Source of the DNA: Aeromicrobium phoceense
GTDB taxonomy: Bacteria > Actinomycetota > Actinomycetes > Propionibacteriales > Nocardioidaceae
NCBI RefSeq assembly: GCF_013868155.1
Contig: NZ_JACEOG010000001.1
Coordinates: 1,240,001-1,304,000 of the forward strand
Length of the DNA: 64,000 nucleotides
Direction: 5' to 3'
The translations under genes and the position numbers were made by a program. The first letter of the stretch is position 1. Each line of letters begins with the position of its first letter. Below, piece by piece: positions 42,125-50,316 of the stretch. Below the pieces are notes generated by a model. That model saw only the letters and a program-made list of their open reading frames with translations, searched no databases and was not told where the DNA came from.

Positions 42125-42149
42125 AGTTGAAACAAGTTTCAGTTTGAAC
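42125..42149 (+). promoter_or_regulatory. Operator E of the AGTTGAA-N6-TTCA family
   Basis: AGTTGAA (42125-42131), six bases, TTCA (42138-42141), then TTTGAAC. It lies in the 293-base gap between the divergent synthetase (minus) and binding-protein (plus) genes, close to the synthetase start. Confidence 0.65.
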
Positions 42150-42151
42150 AC

Positions 42152-42167
42152 TATGACCTTCATCACG
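42152..42167. promoter_or_regulatory. CRP-like site, imperfect
   Basis: TATGA-N6-TCACG matches 8 of 10 positions of TGTGA-N6-TCACA and lies 2 bases from operator E, as CRP-type sites do at the promoters near 12.5 and 24.8 kb. Confidence 0.4.
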
Positions 42168-42278
42168 TCTGGTCAACGCCACATTCGCGCGGGCCGGTCG
42201 GGGAATTCCCGCTGAACGATCGTTCACCACTGGGGCGTGGCGAGTTGAGGTCCGTGCGGTGTCGTTGAAGATTTCCCC

Positions 42279-42307
42279 TTGCCTGATGTGATTTCCGTCT
42301 CTATCGT
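42279..42307 (+). promoter_or_regulatory. Promoter of orphan binding-protein gene
   Basis: TTGCCT (42279-42284), a 17-base spacer with a TGTGA half-site, TATCGT (42302-42307). The layout mirrors the promoter at 24818. Confidence 0.6.
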
Positions 42308-42320
42308 CGTCGGCACGAGG

Positions 42321-42340
42321 ACCTAAGCAGTCGCTTAGAC
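42321..42340. promoter_or_regulatory. CTAAGC-N4-GCTTAG operator, copy 3
   Basis: CCTAAGC (42322-42328), AGTC, GCTTAG (42333-42338), starting 13 bases after the -10, the same position relative to the promoter as copy 2. Confidence 0.75.
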
Positions 42341-42376
42341 CCCTCGAGCGTGACCACCTGCGAAAGGAACCAGCTC

Positions 42377-43894
42377 ATGATCAGGTCCCGAATCGGCGTC
42401 GCCGTCGCGGCCGCCGTGCTCGTCGCGGTCAGTGCCTGTGGAGGAGGAGGGTCGGACGAGGGATCGGGCAGCGGCACGCTCCGCGTGGCCACCCAGGCCG
42501 ACATCTCCTCGATGGATCCCATCCGGGGCAACTCCGGTGGCGACCACCAGATGCTCTACCCGCTCTACGACACCCTCGTGTCGTTCGACAAGGACCTGAA
42601 GCCCCAGCCCGGTCTGGCCGAGTCGTGGGAGTACAAGTCGCCGACCGAGCTCGTGCTGAAGCTGCGCGAGGGCGTCACGTTCCACGACGGCGCGCCGTTC
42701 GACGCCGAGGCGGTCAAGTACAACCTCGAGCGCGCCGCGGCCGAGGGCTCCAACATCGTCGCCGACGTCGAGTCGATCGAGTCCGTCGAGGTCGTCGACG
42801 ACCTCACCGTGCAGCTGAACCTCGCCCAGCCGAACTCCGCGCTCGTCATGACCCTGGCCGACCGCGCCGGGATGATGGTGTCGCCGAAGGCGGCCGAGGC
42901 CGCGGGTGGCGACCTGAGCACGAAGCCGGTGGGCGCCGGTGGCTGGAAGTTCGTCGAGTGGAAGCGCGGCGCCTCCATGACGTACGAGAAGTTCGACGAC
43001 TACTGGGACAAGGACGTCGAGCGGATGGACAAGGTCGTCATCAGCGTCATGCCGGAGCCGAAGACGCGAGCCACGTCGCTGCGCTCGGGTCAGCAGGACA
43101 TCGCGTGGGACATCGTGCCGTCCGACGCCGAGTCGATCCAGAAGGACGACAGCCTCACGCTCGACGAGCAGCCCCGCATGTGGACCTGGATGATCTACAC
43201 GAACCGGGCCTCCAAGGAGCTCGGCGACCCGCGGGTCCGCCGGGCGCTGAGCCTGGCCATGGATCGCGACCTGCTCCTCAAGAGCGCGTACTTCGGCCTC
43301 GGTGCGAAGCCGCGCGGCTTCCTGCCCGACGGCTACTGGGCCGAGCCCGCGGACGACGTCCAGCTGGACTTCGACCTCGACGAGGCCAGGAAGCTGATCG
43401 CCGACGCCGGCGCGGAGGGCCTGACCTTCGACATGCTGCTCTACGCGGACGCCACGTCGACGCGCGTCGGGGAGATCCTCAAGGAGCAGTGGTCCGAGAT
43501 CGGGGTGACCGTCAACCTGATGCCCCGTGAGGTCAACCAGGCCAACGGCGACTACTTCAACGACATCAAGACGCCGGCGTTCTTCGCGGCGTGGACCGGC
43601 CGTCCGGACCCGGCGCTGACCTACCGGCTGATGTTCACGAAGGAGGCGTACTTCAACACCTCGAAGGAGTCGACTCCCGGCATCGAGGAGGCGCTCGCCA
43701 AGGACGCCGGCCTGACCGAGCCGGAGGAGCGCAAGGCGGCGCTCGACGATGCGTCGCGGGCCGTGGTCGACGACATGCCGATCATCCCCATCGTGTTCCA
43801 GCACTCCCTGACGGGGCTGGGGGAGAAGGTCGAGGGCTTCGAGAACAACCTGCTCGGCAAGCCGAAGCTCACGGGCGTGACGTTGAAGGAGTGA
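42377..43894 (+). CDS. Orphan substrate-binding lipoprotein, paralogue of the operon-encoded one
   Basis: 505-residue SBP_bac_5 protein. Signal MIRSRIGVAVAAAVLVAVSAC with lipobox VSAC, then a Gly/Ser linker. ATG 42377 has GAAAGGAA upstream. Much of it matches the binding protein at 28157 (DPIRGNSGG, LYPLYDTLVSFDK, GLAESWEYKSPTEL, STKPVGAGGW), well above half identical by eye. No permease follows. Because its promoter repeats the architecture and operator of the 24.9 kb operon, it probably works with that importer, widening its substrate range. Confidence 0.92.
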   Translation: MIRSRIGVAVAAAVLVAVSACGGGGSDEGSGSGTLRVATQADISSMDPIRGNSGGDHQMLYPLYDTLVSFDKDLKPQPGLAESWEYKSPTELVLKLREGVTFHDGAPFDAEAVKYNLERAAAEGSNIVADVESIESVEVVDDLTVQLNLAQPNSALVMTLADRAGMMVSPKAAEAAGGDLSTKPVGAGGWKFVEWKRGASMTYEKFDDYWDKDVERMDKVVISVMPEPKTRATSLRSGQQDIAWDIVPSDAESIQKDDSLTLDEQPRMWTWMIYTNRASKELGDPRVRRALSLAMDRDLLLKSAYFGLGAKPRGFLPDGYWAEPADDVQLDFDLDEARKLIADAGAEGLTFDMLLYADATSTRVGEILKEQWSEIGVTVNLMPREVNQANGDYFNDIKTPAFFAAWTGRPDPALTYRLMFTKEAYFNTSKESTPGIEEALAKDAGLTEPEERKAALDDASRAVVDDMPIIPIVFQHSLTGLGEKVEGFENNLLGKPKLTGVTLKE

Positions 43895-43904
43895 CCCGAG
43901 GGAG

Positions 43905-43938
43905 CGCCCCGGACCGTCGTCGAGGACGGTCCGGGGCG
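43905..43938. terminator. Bidirectional intrinsic terminator
   Basis: A 14-bp perfect stem (43905-43918 with 43925-43938) and a 6-base loop, between the convergent binding-protein and citrate synthase genes. Confidence 0.9.
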
Positions 43939-43977
43939 TCTCACGTCTCGACCGTGCTTCGCCGTTGCTGCGTCAGC

Positions 43978-45273
43978 TCACTTCCAGCGCTCGCTGGCCG
44001 GCACGAAGTCCAGCTGGCGTCCGCCGGTGTAGATCTGCTTGGGGCGGGCGATCTTCTGCTCCGGGTCGTCCACCAGCTCGAGCCACTGCGCCAGCCAGCC
44101 CGACGTGCGGGGGATGGCGAACAGGACCGTGAACATCTCCGGCGGGAACTGCAGGGCCTCGTAGATCAGGCCCGAGTAGAAGTCGACGTTCGGGTAGAGC
44201 TTGCGCTTGACGAAGTACTCGTCCTCGAGCGCGATCTTCTCCAGCTCCTGGGCGACCTCGAGCAGCGGGTTGACCCCGGTGACCTCGAAGACGTCGTCGC
44301 AGGCCTTCTTGATGATCGTGGCGCGCGGGTCGTAGTTCTTGTAGACGCGGTGACCGAAGCCCATGAGGCGCTCGTCGCCGTTCTTGACGCCCTCGATGAA
44401 GGCCGGGACGTTCTCCTTGGTCTTGATGCGCTTCAGCATCTTGAGGACGGCCTCGTTGGCGCCACCGTGCAGCGGGCCGTAGAGGGCCGCGATGCCGGCG
44501 GTGACCGCCGAGTACGGGTCGACCTGGCTGGAGCCGACCGAGCGCACCGCGTTGGTGGAGGCGTTCTGCTCGTGATCGGCGTGCAGGATGAACAGCACCT
44601 CGAGGGCCTTGGCCAGGCGCGGGTCCGGGTCGTACTTCGGCTCGCTCATGCGGAACAGCATCGAGAGGAAGTTCTCGGTGTACGACAGGTCGTTGTCGGG
44701 GTAGACGTACGGCTTGCCCTGCGCGTGGCGGAAGGACCAGGCGCCGAGGGTCGGCATCTTCGCGATCATGCGCACGATCTGCTCGTGGCGGATCTGCGGG
44801 TCCTTGATGTTGCGGGCCTCGGGGTAGAACGTCGACAGGGCGCCGACGCTCGACAGCAGCATGCCCATGGGGTGCGCGTCGTAGCGGAAGCCCTGCAGCT
44901 GGCTCTTGAGGTTCTCGTGCACGAAGGTGTGGAAGGTGATCTCGTGCACCCACTGGTCGTGCTGCTCCTTCGTGGGCAGCTCGCCGTGGATGAGCAGGTA
45001 GGCGACCTCCAGGTAGGTGGAGGACTCGGCGAGCTGCTCGATGGGGTAGCCCCGGTACTCGAGGATGCCCTTGTCGCCGTCGATGTAGGTGACGGCGCTG
45101 CGCGTGGAGGCGGTGTTGGTGAAGCCCGGGTCGTAGACGGCCAGGCCCGGGTCGTCGTCGGACTTGCCGATCTTGCCCAGGTCCGCGGCGCGGATGCTGC
45201 CGTCGGTGATCTCGACCTCGTACTCCTCGCCGGAGCGGTTGTCACGAATGGTCAGCGTCTGCTTGTCGGTCAC
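43978..45273 (-). CDS. gltA: Citrate synthase
   Basis: 431-residue hexameric-type citrate synthase, condensing acetyl-CoA and oxaloacetate. The active-site segments GPLHGGANE and [13 protein letters not shown] are visible, with [16 protein letters not shown] 45273 has GGAGA upstream. A single full-length gene ends at a shared terminator. It marks the return from accessory catabolism to central metabolism and would consume the acetyl-CoA released by the thiolases. Confidence 0.97.
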   Translation of the reverse strand: MTDKQTLTIRDNRSGEEYEVEITDGSIRAADLGKIGKSDDDPGLAVYDPGFTNTASTRSAVTYIDGDKGILEYRGYPIEQLAESSTYLEVAYLLIHGELPTKEQHDQWVHEITFHTFVHENLKSQLQGFRYDAHPMGMLLSSVGALSTFYPEARNIKDPQIRHEQIVRMIAKMPTLGAWSFRHAQGKPYVYPDNDLSYTENFLSMLFRMSEPKYDPDPRLAKALEVLFILHADHEQNASTNAVRSVGSSQVDPYSAVTAGIAALYGPLHGGANEAVLKMLKRIKTKENVPAFIEGVKNGDERLMGFGHRVYKNYDPRATIIKKACDDVFEVTGVNPLLEVAQELEKIALEDEYFVKRKLYPNVDFYSGLIYEALQFPPEMFTVLFAIPRTSGWLAQWLELVDDPEQKIARPKQIYTGGRQLDFVPASERWK

Positions 45274-45389
45274 GATTCGGGTCTCCTGTGACGTCAGAGA
45301 AGTAACGGCCGCGGGGGTGAGCGACCCACTCCAACCTAGTGTCCCCCGCACTCTCGCGCGAGAGCAGGGTCACGTTGTGGTGACCCGTT

Positions 45390-45419
45390 TTGACCCGCGT
45401 GGGTGCGGGCAGGTAATCT
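45390..45419 (+). promoter_or_regulatory. Promoter of rplM-rpsI operon
   Basis: TTGACC (45390-45395), an 18-base spacer and TAATCT (45414-45419), the best sigma-70-like promoter in the window. It leaves a leader of roughly 90 bases before GTG 45518; I see no defined regulatory fold in it. Confidence 0.75.
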
Positions 45420-45517
45420 GGGCAGTCGTTGTGTTGCGGCATGTCATGTGGATCGTGCCCGACCGACGCGAAAGTCCCGACTTCACAGATTTCGATTTGC
45501 AGCGAGAAGGTCACGCC

Positions 45518-45961
45518 GTGCGTACGTACAGCCCGAAGCCTGCTGACATCACCCGTCAGTGGCACGTCATCGATGCCCAGGACATTGTCCTGGGCCGTCT
45601 CTCGGTTGCTGCGGCGACCCTCCTGCGAGGCAAGCACAAGCCCACCTATGCGCCCCATGTCGACGGTGGTGACTTCGTCATCATCATCAACGCCGACAAG
45701 GTCGCACTGTCGGGCAACAAGCGCTCCGACAAGAACGTCTACCGCCACAGCGGTTACCCGGGCGGCCTGAAGCAGATCGCCTACGGCGACCTGCTCGACA
45801 AGGACGCCCGCAAGGCGATCGAGAAGTCGGTGCGCGGCATGCTCCCCAAGAACCGTCTCGGCCGTCAGCTCATCACGAAGCTGAAGGTCTACGCCGGCCC
45901 GGATCACCCGCATGCCGCCCAGAAGCCCCAGCCGTTCGAGATCACGCAGATCTCCCAGTAA
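45518..45961 (+). CDS. rplM: 50S ribosomal protein L13
   Basis: 147-residue L13: starts [19 protein letters not shown], with [15 protein letters not shown], and [21 protein letters not shown] diagnostic. GTG 45518 follows GAGAAGG. Precedes rpsI by 18 bases in the near-universal L13-S9 operon. Confidence 0.98.
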   Translation: MRTYSPKPADITRQWHVIDAQDIVLGRLSVAAATLLRGKHKPTYAPHVDGGDFVIIINADKVALSGNKRSDKNVYRHSGYPGGLKQIAYGDLLDKDARKAIEKSVRGMLPKNRLGRQLITKLKVYAGPDHPHAAQKPQPFEITQISQ

Positions 45962-45979
45962 GCGAGAAGCAGGTTCATC

Positions 45980-46477
45980 GTGGCTGAGACCACCACCGAA
46001 GAGACCGAGTACACCACCAACTCCGAGGGTGTCGCCTACACGTCGGAGTCCTCCGGCGCTGCCGCGACCGGCGAGATCAAGTCGATCATCGCTCCCGGCT
46101 CGGCGACCGGCCGTCGCAAGGAGGCCGTGGCCCGGGTTCGCATCGTTCCCGGCACCGGCGTCTGGACCGTCAACGGCAAGCCGCTCGAGGAGCACCTGCC
46201 GAACAAGCTGCACCAGCAGATCGCCAAGGAGGCGCTGGCCGTCACCGGCCTGGTGGACTCCTTCGACGTGATCGCTCGCGTCAGCGGCGGCGGCATGACC
46301 GGCCAGGCCGGCGCGCTGCGTCTCGGTGTGGCCCGTTCGCTCAACGCGATCGACGTCGAGGTCAACCGACCCACCTTGAAGAAGGCCGGCCTCCTGACCC
46401 GCGACTCGCGGATCAAGGAGCGCAAGAAGGCTGGACTCAAGAAGGCCCGCAAGGCGCCGCAGTACAGCAAGCGCTGA
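45980..46477 (+). CDS. rpsI: 30S ribosomal protein S9
   Basis: 165-residue S9 with an acidic Thr/Glu-rich N-terminal extension of about 40 residues, common in actinobacteria, then [17 protein letters not shown] and the invariant C-terminal [15 protein letters not shown] 45980. Confidence 0.98.
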   Translation: MAETTTEETEYTTNSEGVAYTSESSGAAATGEIKSIIAPGSATGRRKEAVARVRIVPGTGVWTVNGKPLEEHLPNKLHQQIAKEALAVTGLVDSFDVIARVSGGGMTGQAGALRLGVARSLNAIDVEVNRPTLKKAGLLTRDSRIKERKKAGLKKARKAPQYSKR

Positions 46478-46490
46478 TCTGCCGGCGCGC

Positions 46491-47837
46491 ATGGGCCGGA
46501 TCTTCGGTACCGATGGTGTTCGGGGTCTGGCCAATCGGGACCTGACCGCCGAGCTCGCGGTCGACCTCTCGGTCGCCGCGGCCCACGTCCTCGGCGAGGC
46601 CGGTGCCTTCGCCGACCAGCGCCCCACGGCAGTCGTCGCCCGCGACACCCGCGCCTCCGGAGAATTCCTGGAGGCCGCGGTGGTCGCGGGTTTGGCGTCT
46701 GCGGGGGTCGACGTGCACCGCCTCGGCGTGGTGCCCACCCCCGGTGCGGCCTACCTGACGGCGTTCCTCGAGGCCGACATGGGCGTCATGATCTCCGCCA
46801 GCCACAATCCGATGCCCGACAACGGCATCAAGTTCCTGGCGCGCGGCGGGGTCAAGCTCGACGACGCGATCGAGGCTGCCATCGAGCAGCGCCTCGAGGA
46901 GCCATGGGACCGGCCCACCGGCGCCGACGTGGGTCGCGTCGGTGACAGCCACGCCGGACTCGGCGCCTACGTGCGCCACCTGCTCGACACCCTGCCCACC
47001 CGCCTCGACGGGATGCGTGTCGTCCTCGACTGCGCGAACGGCGCCACCCACGAGGCGGCCCCCGACGCCTTCGCCCGGGCGGGCGCCGAGGTCATCGCGA
47101 TCCACGCCGAGCCCGACGGCCTCAACATCAACGAGCGCTGCGGCTCCACGCACCTGGACGACCTGCGCCGCGTGGTCGTCGAGCGTCGGGCCGACGTCGG
47201 CTTCGCGTTCGACGGCGACGCCGACCGCTGCCTGGCGGTCGACCAGTTCGGCGAGGTCGTCGACGGCGACCAGATCCTGGCCATCCTTGCCCTGCGCGAC
47301 AAGCGCGAGGGCCTGCTGGTCGAGGACACGGTCGTCGCCACGGTGATGAGCAACGTCGGCTTCTCCCGCGCGATGGACGCCGCGGGCATCACCGTCCTGC
47401 GCACGGCGGTCGGCGACCGCTACGTGCTCGAGGAGATGCGCGCCGGGGGTTACACGCTGGGCGGCGAGCAGTCCGGCCACGTCATCATGGGCCGCCACGC
47501 CACCACCGGCGACGGCACCCTCACGGCGCTCCAGCTGGCCGCCGAGATGGCCACCACGGGCCGCACGATGTCCGAGCTGGCCTCGGTGATGCAGCGGCTG
47601 CCGCAGGTGCTCGTCAACGTCGGCGGCGTCGACCGCGCCGGTGCCGCCAGCCACGAGGTGCTGCTGGCCGAGGTCGCTGCCGCCGAGGAGAAGCTCGGCG
47701 ACTCCGGTCGCGTGCTGCTGCGTCCCTCGGGCACCGAGCCGGTCGTGCGCGTGATGGTCGAGGCGCCCACCGCCGACCAGGCGCAGGAGATCGCCGACCA
47801 CCTCGCCGGCGTCGTCCGCACGACCCTCGCGCTCTGA
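46491..47837 (+). CDS. glmM: Phosphoglucosamine mutase
   Basis: 448-residue GlmM interconverting glucosamine 6- and 1-phosphate for UDP-GlcNAc and peptidoglycan. FGTDGVRG at the start, phosphoserine Ser104 in ISASHNP, the metal-binding DGDADRC and the C-terminal [16 protein letters not shown] 46491 lies 13 bases after rpsI; the rplM-rpsI-glmM order is conserved. glmS, the preceding step, is 2.5 kb downstream. Confidence 0.97.
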   Translation: MGRIFGTDGVRGLANRDLTAELAVDLSVAAAHVLGEAGAFADQRPTAVVARDTRASGEFLEAAVVAGLASAGVDVHRLGVVPTPGAAYLTAFLEADMGVMISASHNPMPDNGIKFLARGGVKLDDAIEAAIEQRLEEPWDRPTGADVGRVGDSHAGLGAYVRHLLDTLPTRLDGMRVVLDCANGATHEAAPDAFARAGAEVIAIHAEPDGLNINERCGSTHLDDLRRVVVERRADVGFAFDGDADRCLAVDQFGEVVDGDQILAILALRDKREGLLVEDTVVATVMSNVGFSRAMDAAGITVLRTAVGDRYVLEEMRAGGYTLGGEQSGHVIMGRHATTGDGTLTALQLAAEMATTGRTMSELASVMQRLPQVLVNVGGVDRAGAASHEVLLAEVAAAEEKLGDSGRVLLRPSGTEPVVRVMVEAPTADQAQEIADHLAGVVRTTLAL

Positions 47838-47839
47838 CC

Positions 47840-48298
47840 GTGGTCACCGTGGAGCCCGGAGGGCTCGAACGTGACGACGTCCGCGCGCTGCTGTCCGAGC
47901 ACCTCACCGAGATGTTCGCCACCAGCCCCGCCGAGAGCGTGCACGCGCTCGACCTCGACGCCCTGCGGCACGAGGCGATCAGCTTCTGGACGGCTCGCGA
48001 GGACGGCCGGCTGCTGGGCTGCGGAGCGCTCAAGGACCTCGGATCGGGGCACGGTGAGATCAAGTCGATGCGCACGACGGCGCTCGCCCGCGGCCGCGGT
48101 GTGGCCACCACGCTGCTCGACCACCTCGTCCGGAACGCGCGCGAACGCGGTTTCACCCGGCTGAGCCTCGAGACCGGCACCGAGCCGTACTTCGCTCCCG
48201 CCCGGCGCCTCTACGTCCGTCACGGGTTCGAGCCGTGCGAGCCGTTCGCCGACTACGTGCCCGACCCCCACAGCGTCTTCCTCACCCGCGCGATCTGA
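47840..48298 (+). CDS. GNAT-family N-acetyltransferase
   Basis: 152-residue single-domain GNAT. The acetyl-CoA loop is RGRGVATTLLDHLVR, with GEIKSMRTT before and FEPCEPFADY after; close to the YsnE/putative acetyltransferase group (LSEHLTEMFATSPAESVHALD near the start). GTG 47840 is two bases after the glmM stop, so it is co-translated. Acceptor substrate unknown. Confidence 0.85.
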   Translation: MVTVEPGGLERDDVRALLSEHLTEMFATSPAESVHALDLDALRHEAISFWTAREDGRLLGCGALKDLGSGHGEIKSMRTTALARGRGVATTLLDHLVRNARERGFTRLSLETGTEPYFAPARRLYVRHGFEPCEPFADYVPDPHSVFLTRAI

Positions 48299-48336
48299 CC
48301 CTGTCGGCGCCCGTGCTTCGGTGCGAGAATGCCCGG

Positions 48337-49308
48337 GTGAGCTTGACCATCGACGTGCTCGATCCCACCGACCACGGCAGTTTCGTGGAGTTCCACGACG
48401 TCTACCTGCGGTCCAACGAGCGCTACATCGACCAGCCGTGGTCCGCCGACGAGCTGCGCGTGCTGCTCATCGGCGACGCCTACACCCGCTGCGACTCCCT
48501 GCTGCTGCGCGACGGCGAGACCGTCGTCGCGGTGGCGCTGGCCGAGCTGCCCGAGCGAGACAACGCCACCACCGCGTTCGCGGAGGTGTGGGTGCCGCCC
48601 GAGCTGCGACGGCGCGGCCACGGCACCGCCCTGCTCGAGCGCCTGGAGCTGCGCGTGGCCGAGGACGGCCGCGACCAGGTCCTCACCGAGACGCTGCGCC
48701 CGATCGAGGACGAGACCGGGTCCGGGCGTGAGTTCATGCTGGCCAGCGGCTACCGCTTCGACACGCAGTTGGTCCAACGCGAGCTCGCCCTGCCAGCCGA
48801 CGTGCCGCCCGCCGAGCCCCGGGACGGGTACACCCTGGCCGCGTGGCGGGGCGCCCCGCCGCAGCAGTGGCTCGAGCAGTACGCGCACCTGCGCGCGCTG
48901 CTCAACCAGGAGGCGCCGTCCGGGGAGACGCAGCTGGAGAACGAGTACTGGGACCCCGACCGGCTGCTGCACGAGGTCGACCAGTGGAAGCGCCAGCGCC
49001 GGGTAGCCCAGACCGTGGTGGCGGTCGCGCCCGACGGCGCGCTCGCCGGCCACACGCAGCTGCTGTTCCCGCACGGGACGCCCGAGGTCTACCAGTGGGA
49101 CACCCTCGTGCTGCCCGAGCACCGCGGCCACGGGCTCGGCTTCTCGCTCAAGCAGCAGGCCATGCGCGAGTCCAGCGACCTGATGCCCGGCCGTCGCCGC
49201 GTCGTCACGTGGAACGACGCCCAGAACGACCACATGATCGCCGTCAACGAGGACCTCGGCTACCGCGCCAGCGCGTGGGCCGACCAGTGGGTCAAGCACC
49301 TCGCCTGA
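48337..49308 (+). CDS. Two-domain GNAT acetyltransferase
   Basis: 323 residues with two GNAT modules: first about 1-165 (AEVWVPPELRRRGHGTALLE acetyl-CoA loop), second about 170-323 (DTLVLPEHRGHGLGFSLKQ loop). Similar tandem GNATs are known in mycothiol synthase and in actinobacterial hypothetical acetyltransferases; which of the two lobes is active here is not clear. GTG 48337 has GAGAAT 6 bases upstream, weak leaderless spacing. Convergent with coaA. Confidence 0.83.
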   Translation: MSLTIDVLDPTDHGSFVEFHDVYLRSNERYIDQPWSADELRVLLIGDAYTRCDSLLLRDGETVVAVALAELPERDNATTAFAEVWVPPELRRRGHGTALLERLELRVAEDGRDQVLTETLRPIEDETGSGREFMLASGYRFDTQLVQRELALPADVPPAEPRDGYTLAAWRGAPPQQWLEQYAHLRALLNQEAPSGETQLENEYWDPDRLLHEVDQWKRQRRVAQTVVAVAPDGALAGHTQLLFPHGTPEVYQWDTLVLPEHRGHGLGFSLKQQAMRESSDLMPGRRRVVTWNDAQNDHMIAVNEDLGYRASAWADQWVKHLA

Positions 49309-49320
49309 CGGTGCCAGCGG

Positions 49321-50262
49321 TCAGAGCTTGCGCAGCCGGACCCACTCGACCGTGTGGTCGGCCGACTTGCGCAGCACGAGGTCGGCGCGGCCGCGGGTGG
49401 TGGCCACGTTCTCGCGCAGGTTCGGCCAGTTGATCGTGTCCCAGAGCTCCTCGGCGCGCATGACGGCCTCGGCGTCGGTCAGGGTGCTGTAGCGGTGGAA
49501 GTACGACGCGGGATCGGCGAAGGCGGTCTCGCGCAGCCGCAGGAACCGGCTGATGTACCAGCGGCGGATGTCGCGGCTGTTCGCGTCGACGTAGACCGAG
49601 AAGTCGAAGAAGTCGCTGATCGCCAGGCCCGGCGAGCCGTCGCCACGGGTGCGCGGGGGAGCGAGGACGTTGAGGCCCTCGACGATGAGGATGTCGGGAC
49701 GCTTCAGCGAGACGGTCTCGTCGGTGCGGTCGTAGGTGAGGTGGTCGTAGACCGGCGCCTCGATGTGCTCGGCGCCGCTCTTGGCCTGCATGACGAAGCG
49801 CAGCAGCGCCTTGCGGTCGTACGACTCGGGGAACCCCTTGCGGTGCATGATGCCGCGCCGCTCGAGCTCGGCGTTCGGCAGCAGGAAGCCGTCGGTGGTC
49901 ACGAGGGCGACGTGCGCGTGGTCGTCGTGCTGGGCCAGCAGGTCGCGCAGCAGGCGCGCCGTGGTGGACTTGCCGACCGCGACCGATCCGGCCAGGCCGA
50001 TGATGAACGGCACACGGTCGGGCTGGGGATCGCCGAGGAACCGCTCGGTGGCCCGGTAGAGCGCCTCGGCGAGCCGGACGCGCAGGCTGATGAGCTGCGT
50101 GAGGGGCACGTAGACCTGCTGCACCTCCTCGAGATCGAGCTCCTCCCCGAGGCCCCGGACGCGCTCGATCTCCTCGCCGGACATCGGTTGGACGGCATCG
50201 CGTGCGAGCTCGGCCCACGCGGAGCGTTCGAGCTCCACGTAGGGGGACGGGTCCCGTGACAT
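49321..50262 (-). CDS. coaA: Pantothenate kinase, type I
   Basis: 313-residue CoaA, the first step of CoA synthesis. Starts [18 protein letters not shown] as in mycobacterial PanK, with P-loop GSVAVGKST (92-100), [19 protein letters not shown], and IVEGLNVL. I use ATG 50262; ATG 50271 is three codons earlier. The reading frame stays open for another 4.4 kb antisense to glmS-nnr-alr, which is a codon-bias artefact. It sits divergent from glmS. Confidence 0.96.
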   Translation of the reverse strand: MSRDPSPYVELERSAWAELARDAVQPMSGEEIERVRGLGEELDLEEVQQVYVPLTQLISLRVRLAEALYRATERFLGDPQPDRVPFIIGLAGSVAVGKSTTARLLRDLLAQHDDHAHVALVTTDGFLLPNAELERRGIMHRKGFPESYDRKALLRFVMQAKSGAEHIEAPVYDHLTYDRTDETVSLKRPDILIVEGLNVLAPPRTRGDGSPGLAISDFFDFSVYVDANSRDIRRWYISRFLRLRETAFADPASYFHRYSTLTDAEAVMRAEELWDTINWPNLRENVATTRGRADLVLRKSADHTVEWVRLRKL

Positions 50263-50304
50263 ACCGACCATTGTTGCCAGCGACCTCGCCCACCGCTCAG
50301 TCGG

Positions 50305-50316
50305 TACCCTGAACCC
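50305..50316 (+). promoter_or_regulatory. Leaderless promoter -10 element of glmS
   Basis: TACCCT at 50305-50310, exactly 6 bases before ATG 50317, with no ribosome site. Confidence 0.62.

Noticed and set aside
5002..42149. Reading the AGTTGAA motifs as KstR or KstR2 operators because of the steroid-like gene set
   Set aside because: The known KstR and KstR2 consensus sequences have different half-sites and spacing; the likeness to steroid pathways rests on enzyme types only.
5002..42149. Reading the TTGAA elements simply as -35 boxes
   Set aside because: At 12493 and 24794 separate -35/-10 pairs fit better, and the paired TTCA at fixed spacing is not explained by a -35. Single sites could still act as both.
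45420..45517. Riboswitch or ribosomal-protein leader before rplM
   Set aside because: The ~90-base leader shows no strong conserved fold that I can recognise; only the promoter is supported.
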